Assembly: GCF_039537585.1 (NCBI RefSeq)
Contig: NZ_BAABAU010000004.1
Span: 466,522-530,521, forward strand
Source: Frondihabitans peucedani
Lineage (GTDB): Bacteria > Actinomycetota > Actinomycetes > Actinomycetales > Microbacteriaceae
DNA: 64,000 nt
Direction: 5' to 3'
In this document: piece by piece, positions 43,893 to 51,672 of the stretch
How the letters are laid out: every line of letters starts with the position of its first letter
Position numbering within the stretch: the first letter of the stretch is position 1
Position numbers and translations under genes: made by a program
Notes under the pieces: model-generated
The model's input: only the letters and a program-made list of their open reading frames with translations
Told to the model about the DNA's origin: nothing
Database searches by the model: none

Positions 43893-44249
43893 ATGGCACA
43901 CGGAGTCGCAACCGTCTGGGTCCCCGTCACCGACATGAAGCGGGCGGTCGCGTTCTACCGCGACACCCTGCAGCTCGAGGTGAAGAGCGAGGACACCGAC
44001 TGGTCGGAGCTCGACGCCGGCGGCCTGATGATCGGCCTCAACGGGCGCGAGGACGCAGCGGTCTCGTCGTCGGGTGGAGCGGTCATCTCGTTCCAGCCGG
44101 ACGGCAGCATCGAGGACGAGCTCGAGACGCTGAAGAGCCGGGGCGCAGACATCCAGGGTGAGATCAGCGAGCACCCGTGGGGCCGGATCCTGCCCTTCAA
44201 GGACACCGAGGGCAACGACCTGCAGCTGTACTCGCCGCCCAAGGCCTGA
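43893..44249 (+). CDS. VOC (glyoxalase/bleomycin-resistance-like) protein
   Basis: 118 aa. Starts GVATVWVPVTDMKRAVAFYRDTLQLEV and ends ILPFKDTEGNDLQLYSPP, the paired ends of a VOC domain. ATG 43893 has GGAGAG 7 bases before it; an upstream in-frame ATG at 43872 is less likely. Function unknown; may be a lyase-type or stress protein. Confidence 0.87.
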   Translation: MAHGVATVWVPVTDMKRAVAFYRDTLQLEVKSEDTDWSELDAGGLMIGLNGREDAAVSSSGGAVISFQPDGSIEDELETLKSRGADIQGEISEHPWGRILPFKDTEGNDLQLYSPPKA

Positions 44250-44322
44250 GGCAGAGGCGGCCTGAGCCCGACGGTGGCTGAGGTCGACCCGGGCTCAGCA
44301 CGTCGGGCCGGACCGACACGAC

Positions 44323-44350
44323 GTCGCCGGTGGCAGAAGCCACCGGCGAC
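44323..44350. terminator. 12-bp perfect hairpin with AGAA loop, bidirectional
   Basis: GTCGCCGGTGGC (44323-44334) and its complement (44339-44350) enclose AGAA. It lies between the plus-strand VOC gene and the minus-strand micro-ORF operon, which converge here. Confidence 0.75.
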
Positions 44351-44368
44351 GAGCGTGATGTGGAACGG

Positions 44369-44635
44369 TCAGGCAGTCGCCTGGACGGCGAGCTCGCGAG
44401 CCGGAGCGAAGAAGTCGGCGTAGCTGGGGCCGTCGGTGGCGATGCCGGCAGGGCGGAAGCCTGCGGGGCGGATCTCAGCGACCGGGCTGACGACGGACGC
44501 GGCACTCGCGAGCGGTGTGGCGCGTGCCTGCCCGAGAGCCTGGAGCTCGGCATCGTTCATGAAGCCGCGGCGGCGCTTCGGGTAGGCGTGGATCTTGACC
44601 GGGGCGACGCCCTCGGCGCGGAGGTACGCGCTCAT
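44369..44635 (-). CDS. Hypothetical 88-aa protein, second gene of micro-ORF operon
   Basis: ATG 44635 overlaps the TGA of the preceding 50-aa ORF by 4 nt (ATGA). The product opens MSAYLRAEGVAPVKIHAYP, then a basic RRRGF patch, a helix (NDAELQALGQARATPL), a repeated RPAGF/RPAGI pair, and an acidic/aromatic segment (DGPSYADFF). No membrane segment, no recognised family. It ends 19 bp before a strong bidirectional terminator. Always read with the upstream peptide, so the two are probably partners. Confidence 0.65.
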   Translation of the reverse strand: MSAYLRAEGVAPVKIHAYPKRRRGFMNDAELQALGQARATPLASAASVVSPVAEIRPAGFRPAGIATDGPSYADFFAPARELAVQATA

Positions 44636-44784
44636 GCCGCGTCCGCCGAGGGGGCGTCGAAGAGCTCGGAGAGGTCCATGGGCTGGGTGTCCTCGAGCCA
44701 GAGGTCGGAGGGTCGTGCGCCGGCCGCGCGGAGCGGGGCGTGAGCGCGATTTCGGGGTCGCGAAGTAGACATCGGTCGTCTCAT
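44632..44784 (-). CDS. Hypothetical 50-aa peptide, first gene of micro-ORF operon
   Basis: Too short for routine calling. ATG 44784 (or 44772 in frame). The N-terminal half is Arg-rich (RRPMSTSRPRNRAHAPLR) and the C-terminal half acidic (SDLWLEDTQPMDLSELFDA). G+C-rich third codon positions and the ATGA coupling to the 88-aa ORF support translation. An alternative single reading frame of 148 aa starting at 44815 is Arg/Pro-rich and less protein-like. No known family. It follows a leader with two twin hairpins and an 88-nt 5' UTR. Confidence 0.6.
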   Translation of the reverse strand: MRRPMSTSRPRNRAHAPLRAAGARPSDLWLEDTQPMDLSELFDAPSADAA

Positions 44785-44827
44785 TCCTGGTGGCCTGCAC
44801 CACCTGAGTAATCACCTGTCGAGCAGC

Positions 44828-44872
44828 GGCCCCGCCGTGAATCGGGGCCTCAGCACCGCCGTGAATCGGTGC
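44828..44872 (-). promoter_or_regulatory. Twin leader hairpins with identical 8-base loops
   Basis: Hairpin 1: GGCCCCG (44828-44834) with CGGGGCC (44843-44849). Hairpin 2: GCACCG (44853-44858) with CGGTGC (44867-44872). Both loops are CCGTGAAT (ATTCACGG on the transcribed minus strand). The stems differ by a paired change (C:G to A:T) while the loops are identical, as expected when structure and loop are under selection. They begin at the predicted transcript start of the micro-ORF operon. Confidence 0.75.
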
Positions 44873-44879
44873 CGATGCG

Positions 44880-44912
44880 ATTATGCACCCAATCGCTAGT
44901 TGATCTAACTAG
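44880..44912 (-). promoter_or_regulatory. Promoter with palindromic operator for the micro-ORF operon
   Basis: On the minus strand: TTAGAT (44908-44903), 17 bases, CATAAT (44885-44880). The -35 lies inside a perfect 6-5-6 palindrome CTAGTT-GATCT-AACTAG (44896-44912), a likely binding site for a dimeric regulator. This is a clear A/T-rich island in G+C-rich DNA. Confidence 0.65.
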
Positions 44913-44945
44913 CTGCCTCCGGAGTGCGTTTTCGGGATACGGAAC

Positions 44946-46544
44946 CTAGAGAGCCTGCGTCGGGACGTCGATGCCGGAGATGCGCGGCAGGGTGTCGAGC
45001 GTGCGTCCGGAGGCCGGGCGCCGCGACTCGAGCTGCTCGACGACGAGTGCCGCGAGGTCTTCCAGGTTGAGGAGGTCGTCGGCCGTCGTCTCGTGCGGGA
45101 CGGTGTCCAGCACCGAGAGGGTTCCCAGCGTCGAGCCGTCGCTGCCGGTCAGGGGCACGCCGACGTAGAACCGGAGGCCGAGCGGCCCGGTGACGAGGTG
45201 GCTCTCGCGGACGCGCGGATCGACGAGACCGTCGTGGATGACCACGGGCACCGGTGACGGCGCCGAGCCGGGCGCGAGGCTGATCTGACGGGCGATGTCG
45301 GCGACCTGCTCTCCGAAGTACGAGCGGAACAGCGTTCGCTCGCCGTCGATGACGCTCACGACCGCGATCGGGGCGTGCAGGATGCGGGCGGCGAGCGCCG
45401 CCGCTCGCTGCAGCGCCTCGTCGGGGAACGCCGAGATGTTGTCCGGCGCGGTGTCGCCCCAGGTCTGCGCTCGCTCGTCCGCCTCCTCCAGGACCTGGTC
45501 GCGGTGACGGGCGCTCTCGGTGATGACGACCTGGCGGAGCAGTGCGACGAGCTCTCCGTCGACGGGACGCGCCGCAGGATCCTGGGCGGTCATCGCGGCG
45601 AGGGCGTGACGCCAGTTCTCGGGCAGCTCCGGCGGGATCACGGGGTCGCGACTCAGTCGCGCGATCGCCGACTCGACGAGCGATCCCGGGAACTCCGTGC
45701 GCCTCGTGAAGCACTGCAGGAGGACGAGCCCCAGCGAGTAGACGTCGCTGGCCTTGCCGACCTCGCCGCCGCGAGCCTGCTCTGGGCTGAGGAACGCCGC
45801 CGTCCCGGTGGTGACTCCCTCGGCCGTGAGGCGCTCGACGTCCTCGGCCAGGGCGATCCCGAAGTCGGTGAGCTTCGCGCGGGCCCGCTTGGTGTTGTCG
45901 CCGTAGTCGACGAGCAGGATGTTGGACGGCTTGATGTCGCGGTGGACGACGCCGTGGGAGTGGATGTAGTCGAGGGCCTCGGCGAGGTCGTAGCCGATCT
46001 CGCCGATGTGGCGGGAGGCGATCGGGCCGGCCGTGATGCGGTCGGCGAGGTCCTGACCGGTGACGAGCGCCATCACGAGGAACCGCTCGAGGCCGGCGGT
46101 CGTCTCGGTCGTGCCGGCGTCGAGGAGGTTCACGAGGCCGTGGTGGTCGAGCGATGCGAGGACGCCGAGCTCGGCCTCCTGACGGGCGGGATCGACCAGC
46201 CCCGCGTGGAACACCTTCACCGCGACGGGGCGGTCGAGGCTCTCGTCGTGGGCGCGGTAGACGACGGCCATGCCGCCGCGTCCGATGATCTCCTGCAGGC
46301 GGTAGCGGCCACCGAGGAGCGGACTGCTGCCCGTGGTGGTGGCGCCGATGACGGTGGACACAGAGGGTTCCTCGTTCTCGCCCACCGCAGGCTGCTCGGG
46401 TGACGGGTGCTCGTGATGCAGGGGCGGCACGGGTGCCGTTCGGGAGTTCGACGACGGTCCGGGTCGGTCATTCCCGGTGGCGCCCGCCGACATCCCCCTG
46501 CCGGCGACGAGCGTATCCGTGCTGTCTGAGACGACTGTAGTCAT
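44946..46544 (-). CDS. Serine/threonine protein kinase with C-terminal GAF domain
   Basis: 532 aa. A disordered Pro/Ser-rich start (1-77) precedes a Hanks-type kinase: G-loop IGRGGMAVVYRA (87-98), Lys110 (AVKVF), HRDIKPSNIL (201-210), DFG (227-229), and the APE-equivalent SPEQA. About 370-520 is a GAF-like domain (RAAALAARILHAPIAVVSVIDGE, GVPLTGSDGSTLGTLSVLD). There is no membrane helix, so it is a soluble kinase with a sensor domain behind it, unlike the PknB type. ATG 46544; a downstream ATG at 46493 also has a purine-rich lead. Confidence 0.9.
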   Translation of the reverse strand: MTTVVSDSTDTLVAGRGMSAGATGNDRPGPSSNSRTAPVPPLHHEHPSPEQPAVGENEEPSVSTVIGATTTGSSPLLGGRYRLQEIIGRGGMAVVYRAHDESLDRPVAVKVFHAGLVDPARQEAELGVLASLDHHGLVNLLDAGTTETTAGLERFLVMALVTGQDLADRITAGPIASRHIGEIGYDLAEALDYIHSHGVVHRDIKPSNILLVDYGDNTKRARAKLTDFGIALAEDVERLTAEGVTTGTAAFLSPEQARGGEVGKASDVYSLGLVLLQCFTRRTEFPGSLVESAIARLSRDPVIPPELPENWRHALAAMTAQDPAARPVDGELVALLRQVVITESARHRDQVLEEADERAQTWGDTAPDNISAFPDEALQRAAALAARILHAPIAVVSVIDGERTLFRSYFGEQVADIARQISLAPGSAPSPVPVVIHDGLVDPRVRESHLVTGPLGLRFYVGVPLTGSDGSTLGTLSVLDTVPHETTADDLLNLEDLAALVVEQLESRRPASGRTLDTLPRISGIDVPTQAL

Positions 46545-46592
46545 CTCCCTGCGCTCTGTACCCCGCGAACCCGACCGGAGTTGTCTAGACGG

Positions 46593-46988
46593 ATGCCCAC
46601 TCTCTCCGGAATCGATCACGTCGCCCTCACGGTGCGCGACCTCGACGCGAGCGCCGCCTTCTACGAGCGGCTGTTCGGCTTCCCCCCGATCGGCGGGATC
46701 GAGGGCGACGGCCTGACGCGCCGCCTGTTCCGCCTGCCCTCCGGCACGAACATCGGCCTCACGGTCCACGACCGCGGGACCGACGGACGGTTCGACCCGT
46801 TCACCCCCGGCCTCGACCATCTCGGGTTCGCCGTCGACGGGATCGACGATCTCCGCGAGTGGCAGGCCCACCTCGACGACAGAGGGATCGCGAACTCGGG
46901 CCTCGTCGAGGCGTCGTACGGCACCGCGCTCAGCGTGAAGGACCCGGACGGCGTCGCCCTCGAGTTCTTCGTCGGAGCCGAGTCGTGA
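46593..46988 (+). CDS. VOC (glyoxalase-like) protein
   Basis: 131 aa. IDHVALTVRDLDASAAFYERLFGF and GVALEFF ends with metal-ligand His, His (GLDHLGFAV) and Glu. ATG 46593 is used; an in-frame TTG at 46581 is weaker. The TGA overlaps the GTG of the SDR gene by 4 nt, so the two act together, perhaps on a reactive carbonyl. Confidence 0.88.
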   Translation: MPTLSGIDHVALTVRDLDASAAFYERLFGFPPIGGIEGDGLTRRLFRLPSGTNIGLTVHDRGTDGRFDPFTPGLDHLGFAVDGIDDLREWQAHLDDRGIANSGLVEASYGTALSVKDPDGVALEFFVGAES

Positions 46989-47716
46989 GCAGGATCCTCG
47001 TCACCGGCTCGACCGACGGCCTCGGTCGCCTGACGGCCGAGACCATGCAGGCAGCCGGCCACCAGGTCGTCGTCCACGCGCGCTCCGACGAGCGCGCCCA
47101 GAGCCTCAGGCCCCTGCTCGCGGGCGGGGCCGAGGTGGTCGTCGGCGACTTCTCCGAACGGGACGCCGTGCTCAGGATCGCCGGAGCCCTCGGCCGCGGC
47201 CCCCGTCTCGACGCGGTGATCCACAACGTCGGCGTCTACGACGGCCCGGCGGTCCTGCCGGTCAACGTCGTCGCCCCCTACCTGCTGACCGCCCTCCTGC
47301 CGCTGCCCGAGCGCGTCGTGTTCCTCAGCAGCGGCATGCACCTGAGCGGTCGGGCCCGGCTCGACGGACTCGACTGGACCGGGCACCGCGCCGGGTCGTA
47401 CTCCGACAGCAAGCTCTTCGTGACGACGCTCATGGCGGCCGTCGCCAGGCTGCACCCGGACGTCTTCAGCAACGCCGTCGACCCGGGCTGGGTCCCGACG
47501 AGGATGGGCGGCGCCGGCGCCTCCGACGACCTCGAGCTCGGCCACCGGACGCAGGAGTGGCTCGTCACGAGCACCGAGGCCGCAGCGCGCACGAGCGGCG
47601 GCTACTGGTACCACCGGGAGCTGCGGCAGCCGCACGCCTCGGTGCACGACACCGGCTTCCAGGACCGGCTGCTGGAGACGCTCGCCGAGCAGACCGGCAT
47701 CGAGCTGCAGGCGTAG
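46985..47716 (+). CDS. Short-chain dehydrogenase/reductase
   Basis: 243 aa, GTG start coupled to the VOC gene. VTGSTDGLGRLTAETM cofactor site, HNVG in place of NNAG, and YSDSK catalytic pair with Ser in FLSSGMH. The C-terminal half (HRTQEWLVTSTEAAARTSGGYWY) resembles retinol-dehydrogenase-like SDRs. NADP preference is suggested by Arg in HARSDER. Substrate unknown. Confidence 0.9.
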   Translation: MSRILVTGSTDGLGRLTAETMQAAGHQVVVHARSDERAQSLRPLLAGGAEVVVGDFSERDAVLRIAGALGRGPRLDAVIHNVGVYDGPAVLPVNVVAPYLLTALLPLPERVVFLSSGMHLSGRARLDGLDWTGHRAGSYSDSKLFVTTLMAAVARLHPDVFSNAVDPGWVPTRMGGAGASDDLELGHRTQEWLVTSTEAAARTSGGYWYHRELRQPHASVHDTGFQDRLLETLAEQTGIELQA

Positions 47717-47772
47717 TCGGGCGGCGGGGCGGAGGCCGGTCGCGGGCGCCGGCCGGCTGGTACGCTCCCCGA

Positions 47773-49044
47773 ATGTCCGCCCGGGAACACCTCCACGCCG
47801 ACCTCGACATGGTCTCCGTCTTCGGGCCCCTCCGGGCCGAGGTCGTCGCGCGACTGCCGGAGAGCCTTGCGCGACACCTGGCCGCACCGGTCGGAGCGGG
47901 GCTGCGGCGGGCGCGGCGCCGCCCCGGATCCTGGTCCCGGCTCTCCGCCGCCGAGGCCCGGAGGCGCGCCGCCGACGCGGTCGTGACGGGCCCGGTCGAC
48001 CTGCAGCCGGCCGCCCTGGCCCTCGCCGCGTTCGAGGGCGGCTATGCCGGGCTGCCCATCCGCATCGTCACGTCCGGCCTGCTGGTCGCGATCGTCATGC
48101 CCCACGACCTCTTCGACGGGGTGGACGCCTCGGCCCACGTGGCCCGCATCCTGGTCGACGCATCCGGTGCCCAGGCGGGCCCCGAGCCGCGACCGCTCGA
48201 CCGCCTCCCCGTCTGGAACACCGCCCGAGCGGCCGGCCTCGTCGACCGCGAGGGCTTCCGCGCAGCGAGCCGCGCGCGCCAGGAGGCGGAGGCGACGACG
48301 GAGTGCCCGCCGCAGCTCCCGCACGGCGTCGGGGTCGATGCCGAGCACCGATCGAGGGGGCTTACGAGCATCGTGCTGGAGGCGCACGAGGTGGCCCGCA
48401 TCCACCGGACCGTCTCCTCGCTCGACGCGAGTGCCTCTCCGGCAGGCCGTTCGACGTCGGGCATGCGGCTCGTGTCGCTCGTCCTCGAAGCCGTCCGCGA
48501 GGCCACCCCGGCGACCGTCGACCACCGGATCCGCATGCAGATCGACCTCCGCCGGTACGGGCGCCGGGGCTTCCGGATCGAGGGCCCCTTCTCGACGAAC
48601 TACCCCGTGGGCACCCTCCGCACGGGCGACAGCAGTGCCGCAGGCCTCACGGCGTCCGTGGCCCGCGCGGTGACGTCGAAGGGTCCGCTGCAGGCTCTCC
48701 TCGGCAACCTGAAGGGGAGCGTCGCACTGCGGACGCGGCACCCTCTCCTCTCTAGGCAGCCGCTGACCGGCGTCGCCGCCCGCACCACCGTCGACCTCAA
48801 CGTGTCGGTGCTGCCGAGCGGCCTCCCCGCCGAGGCCTGGGCGCCCGACGGCGTCCGAGTGAACGCGGCCATGCCGCTCCACCGGCTCTTCCCGGCCGAT
48901 CCGTACGTGCAGATCGCGGAGCTCGGCGACCGCGTCGTCGTGGCGCTCTGGGACGAGGTCGGTGCGGTCGACGGACCGGCGTTCGAGGCGGCCCTCCGCC
49001 GGGCCGTCGACACCCGGGTCGAGCGGCGCACCTCACTCACCTGA
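47773..49044 (+). CDS. Condensation/CAT-fold acyltransferase-like protein
   Basis: 423 aa. Contains HxxxDG (H111-G116 in MPHDLFDGVDAS), the catalytic motif of the chloramphenicol acetyltransferase/condensation/wax-ester synthase superfamily. A second part (about 260-423) has the matching C-lobe features: QIDLRRYGRRGFRIEG, and VDLNVSVLPSG. No carrier protein or synthetase is nearby, so it is a stand-alone transferase, perhaps PapA5-like. Substrate unknown. Confidence 0.75.
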   Translation: MSAREHLHADLDMVSVFGPLRAEVVARLPESLARHLAAPVGAGLRRARRRPGSWSRLSAAEARRRAADAVVTGPVDLQPAALALAAFEGGYAGLPIRIVTSGLLVAIVMPHDLFDGVDASAHVARILVDASGAQAGPEPRPLDRLPVWNTARAAGLVDREGFRAASRARQEAEATTECPPQLPHGVGVDAEHRSRGLTSIVLEAHEVARIHRTVSSLDASASPAGRSTSGMRLVSLVLEAVREATPATVDHRIRMQIDLRRYGRRGFRIEGPFSTNYPVGTLRTGDSSAAGLTASVARAVTSKGPLQALLGNLKGSVALRTRHPLLSRQPLTGVAARTTVDLNVSVLPSGLPAEAWAPDGVRVNAAMPLHRLFPADPYVQIAELGDRVVVALWDEVGAVDGPAFEAALRRAVDTRVERRTSLT

Positions 49045-49089
49045 GCTCAGTCACCGGCGCGCGCAATGCCCAGATGAGGGGCCGGACAG

Positions 49090-49377
49090 GTGCGGCTGCC
49101 CGGAGTGGACTCGGACGAGAGCACCGCGGAGAGCCTGCGGTCGGCGGACGGGCGCGATCCCGGCCGCTCGGATCGGACAGCCATGGCACCGCCCCCGGAG
49201 CGCGAAGCCGCACCCGCGGCGCGCCCGTGCCCCGCGTGCGGGAGCCGGACGCGGAAGGAGCTCAACCGCTTCTACGGCACCGCGCTGTCGGTGCACCGGG
49301 TGCTGCTCGTCTGCACGAGGTGCCCGTGGGTCGGCTTCGAGCCGACGCCGCCCCGCATCGAGCAGGGCGGGCGCTAG
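49090..49377 (+). CDS. Small zinc-ribbon-like protein
   Basis: 95 aa from GTG 49090; a 64-aa form from ATG 49183 is equally possible. The C-terminal part holds two knuckles, CPACGSRTRKE and CTRCPWVGFEP, a Cys4 ribbon. The N-terminal 30 residues are acidic and look disordered. No ribosome-binding site is clear for either start. Function unknown. Confidence 0.45.
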   Translation: MRLPGVDSDESTAESLRSADGRDPGRSDRTAMAPPPEREAAPAARPCPACGSRTRKELNRFYGTALSVHRVLLVCTRCPWVGFEPTPPRIEQGGR

Positions 49378-49398
49378 CCTGCGGGCGACGGAGTCGGC

Positions 49399-50268
49399 TC
49401 AACCGGCTCCGGGCAGGCTGACCTCGACGACGCCGTCGACGATGCGGGTGTCGAAGCGGGGCTGCGGCGCGGTCGCCGGGCCGTGGACGACCTCGCCGGT
49501 GCGGATCGAGAACTCGGAGCCGTGCCACGGGCAGGCGATGCAGGCGTCGGCCCCGGAGCCCTTCACGTCGCCGTCCGAGAGCGGCCCCGAGAGGTGGCTG
49601 CAGACGTTCGACAGCACGTCGACACCCTCGCCGCGACGGAGGGCGAACAGCGGGACCCCGCCGACCTGCATGCTCGTGGGCTCGCCGTCGGTGAGGCTGT
49701 CGAGCCTGGCCAGGCGGTGCCAGCCCGTGGGGAACAGGTGCGGGACGTCCTCGGCGTGGTTCGCACCGGCGGCCTGCCGGTAGCTGAGGTGGCCGCCGAT
49801 GAAGCCCGAGGCGGAGACGACGGCGAGCCCGGCGAGCGCCAGGAGCTTGCCGCTGCCGCCCGAGCGGCGCTTCGCGTACGACGCCAGGTAGAAGCCCGAC
49901 GCGACGACGTTGGCGGCGGCGTGCACGAGGCCGACGCGCTTCTGCTGCTCGTGGAGCTCCGACCAGTCGGTGAAGCCCGACGCGACGGCGGGCCCGACTC
50001 CGAGGAGGCCGGCGCCGACGAGGGTCTGGGCGGCCCTGTTGCGGCCGGGCACGATGTCGAGGATCGCGACCGACGTCCAGGCGCCGATGGGGATCATGAC
50101 GGCGACCGGGTGCAGCGGGTGACCCGCGGGCACGCCGTGCAGGAGGTCGCGCAGCGACCGAGGCCGGATGACCGCGTTGACGACGCTCGTGACCCGGTCG
50201 GCGAGCGGGTCGAGCCCCGCCGCGTTCTCGAGACGGTCCAGCAGCTTGACGACCCTGAGTTCTCTCAT
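49399..50268 (-). CDS. Rieske [2Fe-2S] protein with DUF2231 membrane domain
   Basis: 289 aa. Residues about 45-185 are a DUF2231 membrane domain with the histidine-bearing AGHPLHPVAVMIPIGAW and four helices. About 190-285 are a Rieske ferredoxin: NVCSHLSGPLSDG and ACIACPWHGSEFSIRTG give C-H...C-x2-H ligands. It is a membrane-bound redox carrier, outside the cytochrome bc complex. ATG 50268 is preferred over GTG 50280. Confidence 0.92.
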   Translation of the reverse strand: MRELRVVKLLDRLENAAGLDPLADRVTSVVNAVIRPRSLRDLLHGVPAGHPLHPVAVMIPIGAWTSVAILDIVPGRNRAAQTLVGAGLLGVGPAVASGFTDWSELHEQQKRVGLVHAAANVVASGFYLASYAKRRSGGSGKLLALAGLAVVSASGFIGGHLSYRQAAGANHAEDVPHLFPTGWHRLARLDSLTDGEPTSMQVGGVPLFALRRGEGVDVLSNVCSHLSGPLSDGDVKGSGADACIACPWHGSEFSIRTGEVVHGPATAPQPRFDTRIVDGVVEVSLPGAG

Positions 50269-50368
50269 GGTCGCACGCAACCACCGCGCGCCGACGGAGG
50301 GCCGAAGTCAGGTGCGGGATAGACAGGATCGTCGAGGTGCGGTAGGCACCGGATCCTGCGCTCGACCG

Positions 50369-50566
50369 CTACTCGAGCGCGTCGCCGCCCTCTTCGTCTT
50401 CGACCTTCGTCTCGTCCATGCGGTCGCGGAGGTGGTCGGCCATGCTCTCGGCACCCTCGTCACCGTGGTCGTGCTCGACCTGCTCGATGAGGCCCGACAG
50501 CTTCTCGCTGTTGGTGGCCTCTTCGCTGCCTTCCATCATGGGGTGCGTCTGCTCGTTGTCGCTCAT
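50369..50566 (-). CDS. Small acidic protein downstream of the second BLUF gene
   Basis: 65 aa, about a third Asp/Glu. Starts MSDNEQTHPMMEG and has one amphipathic helix (SEKLSGLIEQVEHDHG). Ten bases behind the BLUF stop, so certainly co-transcribed. Short BLUF proteins work through small partners; this is a candidate. No family recognised. Confidence 0.7.
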   Translation of the reverse strand: MSDNEQTHPMMEGSEEATNSEKLSGLIEQVEHDHGDEGAESMADHLRDRMDETKVEDEEGGDALE

Positions 50567-50576
50567 GGGGTCGACG

Positions 50577-50996
50577 CTACCCCGGCTGTGCCTGGAACCA
50601 GCCCATCACCTGGCGGAGCGCGAGGAGGGTGCCGCCGCCGGTGCGGCGTCCGGCGATGTCGTCGAAGGTGGTGCGGTAGCCGGGGATGTCGTCGGCCTCG
50701 TGCTCGGCGACGGGCCGGTAGCCCATCGTCCACTCGGGGAACCGGCGCTCGGAGACGACCTCCTCGAGGAGGGTGGTTACGTCGCTGTGCCGGTCGTCGG
50801 CGGCGATGACCGCCATCTTCGCGCGGACGGCGTCGTAGTCGCCCTCGAGCACCTGCAGGAAGTGCCCGTCGCGGTACAGCAGCATGCCCGTCACGCCGTC
50901 GGAGCTGTTGTTCGTCCGGCTGAGGGTGAGGAGGTCGGCCAGGCTCTGGTCGTCGAAGGGCGTCGTGGCGACGCTGGAGTAGATGATCGACAGCAT
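50577..50996 (-). CDS. Short BLUF-domain blue-light photoreceptor (second copy)
   Basis: 139 aa. Same FAD pocket residues as the 25304 gene: Tyr6 (LSIIYSSVA), Asn30, Gln48 (HFLQVLEG), Trp89 and Met91 (FPEWTMG). About half of the residues are identical to the other copy, so they are paralogues. No output domain. ATG 50996 with AGAGGT upstream. Shares a 233-bp divergent region with hsp20 that carries two palindromes, and leads the acidic 65-aa gene. Confidence 0.94.
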   Translation of the reverse strand: MLSIIYSSVATTPFDDQSLADLLTLSRTNNSSDGVTGMLLYRDGHFLQVLEGDYDAVRAKMAVIAADDRHSDVTTLLEEVVSERRFPEWTMGYRPVAEHEADDIPGYRTTFDDIAGRRTGGGTLLALRQVMGWFQAQPG

Positions 50997-51091
50997 GGGA
51001 GACCTCTCGTCGTGGACGGCGACTCCCCATCGTGGCACTCGCTCCTGCGGACGCGGCCAGGGTGGGGCACACGGGGTGCCGGCGGTGCGTT

Positions 51092-51130
51092 CTTCAGCAT
51101 TCCTGAAGCGAGCTCGAAGCGCATTTCGAG
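51092..51130. promoter_or_regulatory. Two palindromes between the BLUF and hsp20 genes
   Basis: CTTCAG-CATTC-CTGAAG (51092-51108) and CTCGAA-GCGCAT-TTCGAG (51113-51130) are perfect 6-5-6 and 6-6-6 inverted repeats. They are not CIRCE or HAIR sequences. They may bind a regulator shared by the photoreceptor and the small heat-shock gene. Confidence 0.55.
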
Positions 51131-51229
51131 GCATCCGCGACGCCTCAGAGTTATCTTCTTCGTGTCTCGAGCGAGCCGGCTCGGGGCTTCAGAACTCCAC
51201 ACGCGACAACCGAAAGGGGACTCTTCATC

Positions 51230-51658
51230 ATGGCCATGTCTTTCGATCCTTTCACCGAGCTCGACCGTCTCACCGGGACGCTGCTCAGCGGCCGACAGGG
51301 GCCGAAGTTCATGCCCGTCGACCTCTACCGCGACGGCGACCAGTACGTCCTGAACGCCGACATGCCGGGCATCGACCCCGGCTCGGTCGACATCGACGTC
51401 GACGGCCAGCTGCTCACCATCCGAGCCAACCGCACGCCCGACACCCGCGAGAACGCCAAGTGGCTCGCGCAGGAGCGGCCGCACGGCTCGTACCTCCGCC
51501 AGTTCAGCGTCGGCGAGGGCATCGACTCCGAGCGGATCACCGCGCACTACGACAACGGCGTGCTGTCGGTGGTCATGCCCGTGAGCGAGAAGGCCAAGCC
51601 GCGCAGGATCGAGGTCACCTCGGGTCAGGCCTCCGAGCAGCACGCCGTCGCGAGCTGA
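51230..51658 (+). CDS. Small heat-shock protein (Hsp20/alpha-crystallin)
   Basis: 142 aa. Alpha-crystallin domain at about 28-125: FMPVDLYRDGDQYVLNADMPGIDPGSVDIDVDGQLLTIRA, SYLRQFSVGEGID, and AHYDNGVLSVVMPV (the GVL motif). Holds denatured proteins for refolding. Strong purine-rich start signal (AAAGGGGAC) upstream. Divergent from the BLUF photoreceptor. Confidence 0.95.
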   Translation: MAMSFDPFTELDRLTGTLLSGRQGPKFMPVDLYRDGDQYVLNADMPGIDPGSVDIDVDGQLLTIRANRTPDTRENAKWLAQERPHGSYLRQFSVGEGIDSERITAHYDNGVLSVVMPVSEKAKPRRIEVTSGQASEQHAVAS

Positions 51659-51672
51659 CCGGAGCGGGCGTC

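Noticed and set aside
44369..44815. Single 148-aa gene instead of two micro-ORFs
   Set aside because: The upstream 60 codons of that frame are Arg/Pro-rich without pattern. The alternative frame (44632-44784) has G+C-biased third positions and an ATGA coupling.
50577..51134. 185-aa form of the second BLUF protein
   Set aside because: The first 46 residues do not match BLUF proteins; ATG 50996 gives the canonical MLSIIYSS start with a ribosome-binding site.
51000..51230. CIRCE or HAIR element before hsp20
   Set aside because: The two palindromes there do not match TTAGCACTC-N9-GAGTGCTAA or CTTGAGT-N7-ACTCAAG.
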